Below the pieces are notes generated by a model. The model did not search any database, had not been told where the DNA came from, and saw only the letters and a program-made list of their open reading frames with translations. A stretch of 64,000 nucleotides of DNA from Liolophura sinensis. Lineage: Eukaryota > Mollusca > Polyplacophora > Chitonida > Chitonidae. Below are positions 13,936 to 24,300 of the stretch, one piece after another (the first letter of the stretch is position 1; each line of letters begins with the position of its first letter). The position numbers and the translations under genes were made by a program. The DNA lies in contig NC_088295.1 of assembly GCF_032854445.1 (NCBI RefSeq), forward strand, positions 80,564,028 through 80,628,027, in the 5' to 3' direction.

Positions 13936-15931
13936 TACCTGTACCTGTATCTGTACATACAATGATGCATGCTGTATTTCACCTGGGATGAATACATGCT
14001 GTATTTCACCTGAGATCTCTCATTATTTCCCAGATTACATAAGTAATAAGCTGATTTGTGTACTTGCACACATAAATATATGTAGTGATGCTATAGGTGT
14101 TAGTTCACAGGCTTTCCAAAAGAAACAAAACAAAACTTATACCCATTTTTTTTAAAATTATGCATGTTTTGGTGCACAAAGTATCTGTGATATTTCTTAT
14201 GCATGCATTTTTAATTTAGCACATCACACATACATGTATGAACGTTTTCACGTGTACCTCAAATTTGAACATGGTTTCCTCTGAGCACTATGGTTTCCTC
14301 CACTGATAAAACATGACAGCTGTTGTGTACATGAAAAATTTTTGAGCACTAATCAAATGAACAAATGAGTGGAAACATGTACCTTCTAACAACATGTGTA
14401 TATATATTGTTGATATCCCAGGACTTGTACCTTGATGGTTACAAGAGGTTGTAGAATGCTAGTTCCTACATATTAAAGTCAGATGAAATTCTTCATGTAT
14501 CTTTGATTTCAAGCTTATTTCAGTCAGGATTATACACATCACTTGGGGTTCATCATAAACGAGACCATCTGTCTACTTGGAAGATTTTGATGATGCAGTT
14601 TAGAGGGAAAATGGATTTGGAAAGTATTTATGCTCGATCAGCCATCCATAAACGTGTTTGCCATCGTACAAGTTATTCTTGAGCACCAAGAATCACCAAG
14701 CAATCAGATCCAAATCATATTCACTCAGTAGAAGTGGTGCATATTTTATTCCTGAACAAATGGATGTGTATGTTGAGAGGTAAGGGATGCGAGGCAGGTG
14801 TGACTGTCAGTGTAATGTTACAGGGTGTGCCTGGTGGAGATGTGTGCATCAACAGGTACCTGCAAGCGGCAAATGCTGTTATCGCTCGTGCGCAGGTACA
14901 TAATGAGAGGCTTCCATTGGCCTGTAGGCTTCATTTGCTCTTATTTTGCGCTGTGGATGAAGAATTGTGTATCTCAAGTTTTGATGGGTCCATGCATGGT
15001 AATAATGTGGAAATCGGTTAGTTTCTGGTGACAGCTTGTTAGTTCATGTACGACAAACGTGGTGTACATCATCAGAGAGTCAAGTATTAGTGGCTTAGGG
15101 GTATTCTCTACCAGAATGAGTGTGTGTTCAGTAGTCTTAATTTCTCCTTGAGGTCTCAATCATGATGTAAGGTCAGTCAATACATAGCATACAGCTGTTT
15201 GTACCAAAACCATAGGATTGAAAGAGCAGGAGTTCAGTAGGTAATGTTTGTTGGTATAAATCTGATTTCTTTTTTATAAGATGGAAAACATGGCCATAAA
15301 CATTTCTGCGTGCACATAATTCATACTTGTAATACCTAACCTTGGATGACGGTAACTAAATGTTGGTAATTTCTTTGTTATTTCTGGTACATGTACTAGG
15401 GTGACTAGAGAAAGAGGTCAAATGTTTTTGTGGTGTAATTGTGTATTGCTTATTACCTTGTGGAGAGAAAAAAAATCAAGCCAAAGAAACAAAATCAAGT
15501 TGGTTTATTCCGATGTTGCTGATTACAAATTGCATGTTGCATGCTCGATGATGTACATTTAACAGGTGAGAACTGTCAGTTAGCCGTAAGAAATAAGCAT
15601 TCTGCACATGCAATACAGGCAGCCATTTTGTGGGTTTACGTAAGCCATTAAATAGCATGGTTGAATTGATGAAAAGAGAAATTGGCTGAAGCATATATTC
15701 CTGTTACTATTATGTAATGTAACATGTATAATGCATGTATGACTGGAAGGTACATGTACATGTGTGATGGGTTGAACCCTCTGATGTGCCTCTACATGCA
15801 TACCAGTATTTCTTTCTGTTCTTCTCTTCAGCAGAATAGGGTCAAGTGGCTAGCTGCATAAGGTTGTTTATGAGTTAAACTTGCATGTGTTACTTGCCTC
15901 TTACCATGTTTTCTCTCGTCATGTGTTACAG
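13936..15931. other. Non-coding, intron-like sequence
   Basis: No supported exon. Around 14860-14900 there is a small CpG-rich patch (ATCGCTCGTGCGCAG) inside an open but unremarkable frame. It could be a regulatory element; nothing more can be said. Confidence 0.4.
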
Positions 15932-16093
15932 AAGCTGAAGACTCATTAGACCGATTAGGAGCAGAGGGAATGCTGATTGGTGCTTGGCCTGTACTCTGAT
16001 GACCCTATGGAAGGTGCAGTTGTCCCTGGACCAGCCCTCCTGCACCACGGCCTCTCCTCCTCATCCACACACCATTTCCCAGTTTAGTCCTAC
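15932..16093 (+). other. Probable non-coding 5' exon of the zinc-finger gene
   Basis: The segment is bounded by a pyrimidine-containing acceptor (ATGTGTTACAG before 15932) and a consensus donor GTAAGT at 16094. It is richer in C and G than its surroundings (CCTCTCCTCCTCATCCACAC), as expected of an exon. It carries a 9-codon ORF at 15970-15999 and an overlapping ATG at 15999 (TGATG arrangement). The second frame stays open to the donor. Spliced to 21258, it would continue to a stop at 21339, overlapping the main ATG out of frame. The exon model is inferred from splice-site form and position only; no transcript was available. It could also be an exon of an alternative isoform. Confidence 0.5.
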
Positions 16094-16461
16094 GTAAGTC
16101 AGACCTCCAGAATGTTAGACGAGGAATGGAAGAAATTTCCAGGGGTTATTTTCATACAGTTTTTCTTCATGTTCCACTTCCCTTTTTTTTTCCAGAATGA
16201 GGTTGAATATTGGAGCAACTCGTGAATAGCATACCCCTGGTAATGGACATATGGGATTATGCCTCACCAGTAATGCTGTCATGTTGACGCTGTTGACTAT
16301 TACTGTTAACCCTGAGCTTTAGGTCTTCTCTAATTTACTGTCAAGCATTAAATTGATTGATACATTTTTCTTGGAAAGTAGACTTAGTCAACCAACCGAG
16401 AATCATTGAAGAATTTGAACTTTGATTGGCTTGATTGTTAACTCCCAAAAAAGGATATTGA

Positions 16462-16732
16462 TTTATTTATTTATTTATTTGATTGGTGTTTTACGCCGTA
16501 CTCAAGAATATTTCACTTATATGACGGCAGCCAGCATTATGGTGGGTGGAAACCAGGCACAGCCCGGGGGAAACCCACGACCATCCGCAGGTTGCTGGAA
16601 GACCTTCTCACGTACAGCCGGAGAGGAAGCCAGCATGAACTGGACTTGAACTCACAGCGACCGCATTTCCTAGAGACTCCTGGGTCATTACGCTGCGCTA
16701 GTGCACTAACCAACTGAGCCACAGAGGCCCCC
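16462..16732 (-). repeat. Full-length tRNA-derived SINE with target-site duplication
   Basis: This is the best copy in the window. On the - strand it starts with a tRNA-like head: box A TGGCTCAGTTGG at 16721-16710 and box B GAGTTCAAGTCC at 16653-16642. A conserved body and an AAATA-repeat tail follow. It is flanked by the 12-bp direct repeat AAAGGATATTGA at 16450-16461 and 16733-16744, the signature of LINE-machinery insertion. The body matches a SINE type I know to be widespread in bivalves; whether it belongs to a named family (for example a MetaSINE-type) needs a repeat-database search. Confidence 0.93.
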
Positions 16733-16744
16733 AAAGGATATTGA

Positions 16745-19137
16745 AGTATGACATTGTACACATGTATGTGTATGATGCAGGTTTTTTTTTTCTTCCAAAG
16801 AGTATTAAATAAGGAATGTATTATCTGAGGATACCATCAAATAATTCCATTTTGATTTTATGACAGAAGTATGAGAGAATGTGTTCTTGGAAATGGAAAT
16901 GAGGTAGAAGGTGCCAGCTTCGCATGCATGGCTTATAATCAAGATGATACTTGCTGGAGGGAAATAGCTTTTCAGGAAGGTGTATGTGTGGTCAGATTGG
17001 CCAGAATCTGGGTGATGATGATATTACAGCAGGTGCACCAGACAGACTGGGGTCAGGGTATTGATTTTGGTCCATGTTGATGTGGAGCATATTAACTGCC
17101 AGCTAGAGTTGAGTCACAGATGTGTCTGGTAATACTATAGCTGTGCATGGTTAGCCTGTGATAGATGAGTTGTCTCATACTCATTCCAGTCAGTGATGAA
17201 TGACTGCACATTATTTACAAGGAACTTGCACTGAACAAGTTTGTAGTGGGGTTCTAAGGAAGCACAAGTCTTTACTTGTACAATAGCAGATTAGTAGATT
17301 ACAGCTCACTATAAACAGCTTAGTTGAGTTTTAGCACAAACCTGGAAACCAGCAGTACAGGAATGTGACTTTCAGAAGTGGTGGAAGTCATTACTGTTTG
17401 TCTTCTCTGAGAGATTTAATGGCACCCCAGTCATTATTCCCCAGTGTAGGGATCTGCCAGTCCATGCAATCCTGTCTGACACAGGCTGTACACACTGGCC
17501 ATAAGCTTATTGATTTTCCTGGAGTATAAATAAACTGAGCATGACTAGGGTGATGTGATATGAGGACTAACCAGTGACAGGCTAATGGCCACAATAGTAC
17601 ACTGGCCTTACAATCATGTGGGTTGAATGCAGACAGTCACATGATCAGGCAGGGCTCCAGGGAGTGGTCGTTTTAGTCACTATGACGGGATCAATAGTGA
17701 TTCAAACACACTGACACAGAGGTATTGACCTGGACTATTGATTGATGGCCATGTACAACCCCATTTGGACCATTACATATTGAGTGGTTATTTTTATAGA
17801 CATGCCAGGCAGCGTCTGCACTGCGCCATTAGCAGTTAGGAGCTCATGACAGACAGCAAACTGGGCATTACAATGGCGGAGAGAGCAAACTGCGTGTAAG
17901 AGCACTGAGCATGTATTGTATGTCATTATCTAATATTAGTCCTGTAGGCTGTTGATAAAGTGGTGAACCCCCCTTCTATGCTGGGAACCCTGGTGTTAAT
18001 GAGGGTAACAGAACGTCTCAGATAGGCCAGGGCTTGTGTTGGGAGGGGATGTGCTGTGGGAAAAGTATCCAGACACTTAACATAAATATGTGTATGTACC
18101 AAAGCAAAGGCCTATATCTACTCTCAGAGGAACACATTTTAATAGAATGTATATATAAGTACCACAAACAGGCTTTTTATAGAGCCAGCTGACAGATTGT
18201 TGGCACAATGCCAAGCAGCTGTGACCATGACCTTGCAGGTTTATGTAGGAGTGTACTTGTGAGTGTACAGACAGCTTGCTTTGGCCCAATGCCTCTCCAT
18301 AGCCTTCCCTGCACTTTTGAAAACACAAATCGGGCTATGTACCCGGAGACATTCCAGAGTTAAGGATGACCGGTCTTAGCAAGTCAGTCTTTGCCTTGAA
18401 AAGTGAAGACTGCTGGGGAGTGGGTATGACTGAGCGCAACATGTGTACAACTGATCTTTCATCATGTTGACCTCATTTTTATGGCTAATAGGTTTATCTT
18501 TGAATTGGTGGTTGATTGTTAGTAGGAACACAGACTGGCTTCTTAATATTGTATGCAGCTGGTAAGCATAGTGGTATTAAGTGAATCAGGAGTTTGTTAT
18601 TGAGTGTAAGACATACATATTAGACCTGTGTTAAAGTATGTGCTTCCTGGTAACAAGCATATTGCCATTTGTGATGCAATATCTTGCCAAGAAATCCACA
18701 CAGTCAGTTGTTTTTGGAGTAATATATTGTCCAGGCAAGAAAAGTTCTGTTGTTTCTTTCGGTTTCTGTGCTGTGCTGATGGACATTATTTTCAAATTGA
18801 CAATAGAAAGAGGGCTTCATGGTGCTTATAAAAATTATTGATGAATACAATTGCTCTGGAAAAGTGTGTGATACAATGGTTACATCTTCCTAGTGATTAG
18901 TCTGTTATGTGTGGCTAGTATGGGTAAATATAGATGAAGTACATGTACTGTTCATGACTATTTACTGTGTTATATGAGCACCTACAATATATTTATTCAC
19001 AAGCTGTCTATAATGTTTATAAATCTTTACCTGATTGTTGTTAGTGTTGTGCACAATCTTTCTTAAGTGCTCTACCTTTATTGTGTAGGTGTAATGCTGT
19101 ATAGATCAAATCCCCATTTAGCTGTTTTCGTTTTGTG
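16745..19137. other. Non-coding, intron-like sequence
   Basis: No supported exon. A moderately CpG-containing stretch at 17640-17910 breaks the CpG-poor background, without a recognisable coding frame. Confidence 0.45.
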
Positions 19138-19267
19138 CTAGATAATACCTCGGTTGTTCACTGCTAGATAATACCTCGGTTGTTCACTGCTAGATAATAC
19201 CTGGGTTGTTCACTGCTAGATAATACCTCGGTTGTTCACTGCTAGATAATATATCGGTTGTTCACCT
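19138..19267. repeat. Minisatellite, 26 bp x 5
   Basis: Five 26-bp units start CTAGATAATACCTCGGTTGT. Single-base variants occur (CTGGG in unit 3, ATATCGG in unit 5). Confidence 0.95.
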
Positions 19268-21257
19268 AGTCATCTGCTACTGTTCACTTCCAGAACCAAC
19301 ATATCTACCAGTGTATAGATAAGACAGTTTGTTATAAATCTCAAGTGCACAGTGCTTATCTTTCTCAGAAGAAATGGGTGAAAAGCGTGTTCAAATACAC
19401 ATGTACTTATTTTTTTCCTTTTAAGATTGGTATGACTTAGTTTTAATGATTCAATGATAAGATTTTAAAAACCATATGTTGACAGTTTTAGATATCTTGG
19501 TACAAGTATATGGACGAGTCCAGCTAAAAACATTTAACCCTGTTAATCCAAGTGCAGTTTTGCTCTGTCAGACTGTAAATAGTGATCATTCTTGACTGTT
19601 ATAGTGCTCATTGTAGAGCTGTATATGAATGTAATGGCTGAGTTTCACAGTTTGATAGATTGCTTGTTACTTGTCAGTTTGAAGTCCTAACACCATCAAG
19701 TCATCCAGTGCCTGTGATGGAACAGTATGTGTACATGTAAATGTACTGCTTGCACATTGGTCTACCTCTAAGTATGGTACAATAGAGGAGCTCGTGCCTT
19801 CCATCTGGCTTGTTTTGACCACAATTGATTTGTTATCTATGATTAGGTACTAGATGATGTAACAATGGAGAGTGAACAAGATGTATTCATTCTTCTGTGA
19901 AGCATTATACATAATGAAGGGACTCAAGCGAAGCCCCCAGATGTGTGAATTCATGGAACGCTCTACTTCAATCATTTCTTGTTGCTAAGCAACTCATGGT
20001 CTCTCAGGCTGGGGAATTTGTCTTTTATGTGTTTCGTTTCTAAGTGATCAATACTCTGAGGTTAAACTATGGTCTGTCCAAAAGGAAACAGATGGATACC
20101 GGTTTTGTGAGCAAGAATTACTGTCATTCAGAAGCTTGGTTTGCAGGTCCGTTGTCTCTAGATCATCTTGGATGGTTAAATATTAAGCAGATGGGTTCGT
20201 AATGATTCTGTAGATGTTTCACCTGTGATGAATGGGCCGCGGAGGCCATATGCCCGCCCTTGATTACAGAGTTCACCTGTACTCCGTGTTGACAGATTTG
20301 ACGATCTATGCTTTTAGATGAGTGAAGGCAAATGATACAGCCATGGCGAGTTAACCTTTTCCTCCTGAGCACCCGACAGAAAATCAATAACGGTGTTGAA
20401 TTGTACAGGGCTAATGGAGCTTGTTTGTGAACAGGTCGGTTAGGAGATCTGTGAGTTGAGCAATGTTGACGGAGACACCTGGGTGGGAAGGCATAGGCTG
20501 CAATGGAGAGGACAAAGCCTCTTCCATTGGCATCCCAGTCTATGTACACATGAACCCAAGTCACTGGTTCTCTGGTGGGCATAGCCACAATTAACAGAGA
20601 CGTAAGAATTCCCATGTACAAACCAATGTCAAGGCTTCATTCCTTTAACCCAACAACCTTCACCTTAGCCTGGAGAATCCGATGTGTTCGTGCCGTCCTA
20701 TAGCTGAAGAATTTAGGCCAGTGTTTGCTGTCCATGCTGTCTAGCAGCCATGTTGTCTTTGCTGTGTCAAACATGACACTTAAATATGTCGGGGTCTGCT
20801 GTGTGTTCCTCTGTGTGCAGTTGGGTAAGACTTGCATCTCCTCATTGTGAACAGTTCCTTGCCTGTGTGGTGAAATCAAAAGATCAGCTTGTTTTGGGCC
20901 AGTGTCACCAAGGGTAGTACATGTTTCTATACATGTTGATCAATTTCATGTATAATATTTTTTAGAATTTACTCTGTTATTCTGTATTGTATGTTTTCAT
21001 GTTTTTTTTTCAATTAGTTGCTTGTTGGTTCATGATCTGTTATCTATAAATTAGATTTTATATGTGGATATGATATATTTTTTGTACAAGAAAAGGCTTA
21101 GTTGAAAATATTGTACAAGCTATTTTGGTGGGGTTTTGTAGCAGTTTAATTGAAGGTAATACCAAATCAGTGATATCTTAATATTGTCATATTTAAATTG
21201 CAGTGCTACATATAAGTGCATTTCAGCTTATCTGGTTTTCTGCTTTTGTCTTTCCAG
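19268..21257. other. Intron sequence with a CpG-richer patch
   Basis: Ends in the polypyrimidine tract and AG acceptor (TGCTTTTGTCTTTCCAG) at 21241-21257, so it is intronic in the + strand gene. At 20220-20910 CpG density rises about fourfold over its flanks (9 CpG counted by hand in 20221-20460, none in 20941-21180). That patch may be an alternative promoter or enhancer. Long frames on its - strand look like composition effects. Confidence 0.55.
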
Positions 21258-21292
21258 ATTGATGCCATATTGCACACGACTTTCCTTTCTCA
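21258..21292 (+). other. 5' UTR part of the coding exon
   Basis: Begins directly after the acceptor AG at 21256-21257. An in-frame TGA at 21260-21262 closes the main frame, so the coding sequence cannot extend upstream through this acceptor. An ATG in another frame at 21262 has a poor context. Confidence 0.75.
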
Positions 21293-21339
21293 ATGGGCCA
21301 ATCCACATCAGTGGAGAGAGGAACGAACAGCTCCGTTAG
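21262..21339 (+). other. Out-of-frame upstream ORF overlapping the main start
   Basis: ATG at 21262-21264 opens 25 codons and stops with TAG at 21337-21339, 47 bases inside the main coding frame. Its context is weak (T at -3, C at +4). If exon 15932-16093 is spliced to 21258, the same frame is already open from ATG 15999. An overlapping uORF usually lowers translation of the main ORF; that role here is inferred. Confidence 0.4.
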
Positions 21340-24300
21340 GCAGCGATCCTGCTTGGAAAAAAGTTTACGTGACAAAGAGAAATTTGAATATCAAAAAGAC
21401 AGTGGTGCTACCAACAAGGACAATGACAATGCACTAGACGCGGAGTCACCTGATAAAGGTGCTCAGTTTTTCCGAGGCTATCATGTTAAGGATCGAATTG
21501 ATTCATTGATCGAGGAATACTTGACAGAGAACACATCTACCAATGACTCTGATTCTGAAGACAATTCTCATGCTGTATCATCCACAGAGGATCCAACACA
21601 AGACCCATCTTCATCTTCGGTGAATGAGTGTGATCAAGTGGAAACTCAAAGTGTTAGTGCTAATAACAGTTGTGACTCAAAATCAAATCAAAATGGATTA
21701 AGAGCATCGACTCCTGATGGTGATAGGAAGTTCAGTGTTGTGGATTCAACTAATGCTCCCCCTGACTCTGAACTAAACTCCTCTGTGGATAAATCATCCC
21801 ACAGAGCAGAAAATCTGCTCAAATCTGGAAAAATGGAAGGCACCTCCAGTCTATCAATGTTTGCTAGGTCACAAGGTAAACCACACACCTTACCATTAGC
21901 TAAAGCTATGTGTGGACCCAACCCTTCCAGTGACATGCCCCACTGGAAAAGTAACACTAAAAAGCAAATCAAACTACAAACTTTAATAGACAAGGTGTTG
22001 GAGTCCTCGTTGGGGAGCCCAAATCAGGATGATAGTGCTGGACTCTTGAAAACTTTGTCTGAGGTAGAGAATGATGAAAAGGAGGTGAATAAATTGACAT
22101 CAGCTCTGAAGCCTAAGCCAGTTGGAATGACTGGGGAGAGACTGCGTGATGACCATAGATCCAAACCTTCTGTGCCCAAAACAGCAAAGGTTGATCTTGG
22201 TTGTTCTAAGGATGATTTAGAAAATTTCAAGACACATATTAAAAAGGCAGTCAGTGCTAGATATGAGCGAGAAAAGCCTGTGAACTATCCCCACATCAAC
22301 TCGCCGGAGCCTCACATGGACCATATAAATGCTGCTAAGCATAAGACTGTTAATATTAAAAGTGAGCTGCCTGCAAATTATAATCATAGTCGGCATCAAG
22401 AAATGAAAGGCTTGGTGAATGTTCAACAGATCATAGAGAGGGTAATCAAGGAAGCCGATTCACACAATGAATTTGGGGATGACAGAAAGAGGACAAAAGT
22501 GGTACCATCCCCAAATGTTCCATACAGTGTACATCCTAGTCATTTACATCGAGATAACATGTCTCACTCAGTTGTCACCAGCAGGCATAATGAGGTACCC
22601 AGACACAGCGAGCCTCACAATCGCCATCGGGATTACCATCCAGCGGTTTCAGGCTATGGTGTGGGACCACACAGCAAGGTGTCCGAGGAGTGTAAGCGAA
22701 GTCAGCCTCTGTATCAACATGTGGATCGGCATCACAATTCCATGGGAGCGAACCGTGATTATAGGTATAACTATGGTCGTAGTAGACCCAGTCATCCACA
22801 GATACCGCACAGCTCACCGTCGAGGGACATGCATCCATCCCGTCCCCAGTCAACATCTTATCCATCAGAACCTAGTGCAGAGACAAGTAATCGACCAGAC
22901 ACTTACTCACAGAAGTCTTACAAGAGACATTCCCCTCCTCCTCTTGTCCGTATTCAAGATTCTCAGGGGGCCCATGTTCATAGGCAGCAATATCCCAGTA
23001 AATATCCATCGGATCAGTGCTTGCCTCCCCCAGCAAAGATGCGAAAGGACCATTTTCATGAGCTTAGTGAATCTAATGTGCCAACCAGTAGGGATATGTA
23101 TCGTGCTGGACAACGCATGCATTTAACTGCAAATCCCATGCATGCCAATAGTGTACGTGGACCAGACAATATCCACATGAGGCCTATCTACCCAATGCCT
23201 GTGCAAATGGGATTACAGTTCAGGGGAACTCTTGGTCCATTACCTGGGCCAAGGTCAGCTGCTTGGATTGGAGGAGCAGAACATGGTGCTATTCCAATTC
23301 AGCAGATGAGACATCCACACCCCGGTCAGCCAGTCCATGTGACACCAAGGTACCCTGTCTCCAAACACCCCAATGGCATGCCTCAGAGACTACCCACACA
23401 GATGATGCCAGGCATGGTGAGAAAATCTCCTGTCCCCCCACATTCCATGGGCCATCCCACTCATACTTCTAATCCATCTCCATCTGTTTCCAACGACCTG
23501 AAGCACCGGCCACCAGGCAGTATTACCAAGGGAACTGCTCCACCCCCTGTAGAACCAAGTCAGCCCCCTGTGGTGGAACAAGAGAGACGACCAGGAAGAT
23601 CCACAGAGGAATTACCATTAGACTTGTCAAAGAAGCCATCATCCACACCATCACCAGCAGCTTCTTCTGATGGACAAGATAGTGGACGTCTACCCAATGG
23701 TGAACCAAATTGTATGAGTACACATATCAAAAGTTTGGAAGAAAGTGTGGAGAAATACTTTCACGATTACAGTCGAAGTAAAGTGCCTTTAGACAGATTA
23801 CCTATGTCAGAAGGAGAGCATCAGATTTATTTACAACATCGGCTAATGGCAGAGGCTCATCATGCCCAAGCACAAGCACAAGTCCATGTTAATGCACAAG
23901 CGCAGGCTCATGTTCATGCCCAAGCACAAGCTCATGCTTATGCTATAGCTCAGGCCCAGGCACACGCCCATGCTCAGGAACAAGCTCATCCACAAGCGCA
24001 GGTTCAAGCTCAAGCGCAGGTTCAGGCACAGGCCCATGTTAGAGCCCAGACCCAGCCTCAGGCTCAAATTCAGGTCCAAGCTCAAATCCAGGCACATGCC
24101 CAGGCCCAGGCCCAGGCTCAGGCCCAGGCTCAGGCCCAGGCTCAGGCCCAGGCTCAGGCCCAGGCCCAGGCACAGGCACAGGCACAGGCCCAGGCTCAGG
24201 CCCAGGCCCAGGCCCAGAGTTTCCAAATGCATAGTCCTAATATGAGAGAGCGCACACCATCGAGAGATCCATCATATTCGAACAGCCCACGGCCTCAGAG

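Noticed and set aside
20163-20621. 152-codon - strand ORF
   Set aside because: No domain or codon signature. It lies in the CpG-richer intronic patch, where stops are rarer.
22467-23126. 219-codon open frame overlapping the zinc-finger coding sequence in another frame
   Set aside because: It lies over the His/Pro/Arg-rich stretch, where the main-frame codons rarely create stops in this frame. Composition is shadow-like (Ile/Thr/Met-rich) and no domain is visible.
23843-24232. Leu-Gly repeat ORF on the - strand and Arg-Pro ORF in another + frame
   Set aside because: Both are read-throughs of the Gln-Ala hexanucleotide array.
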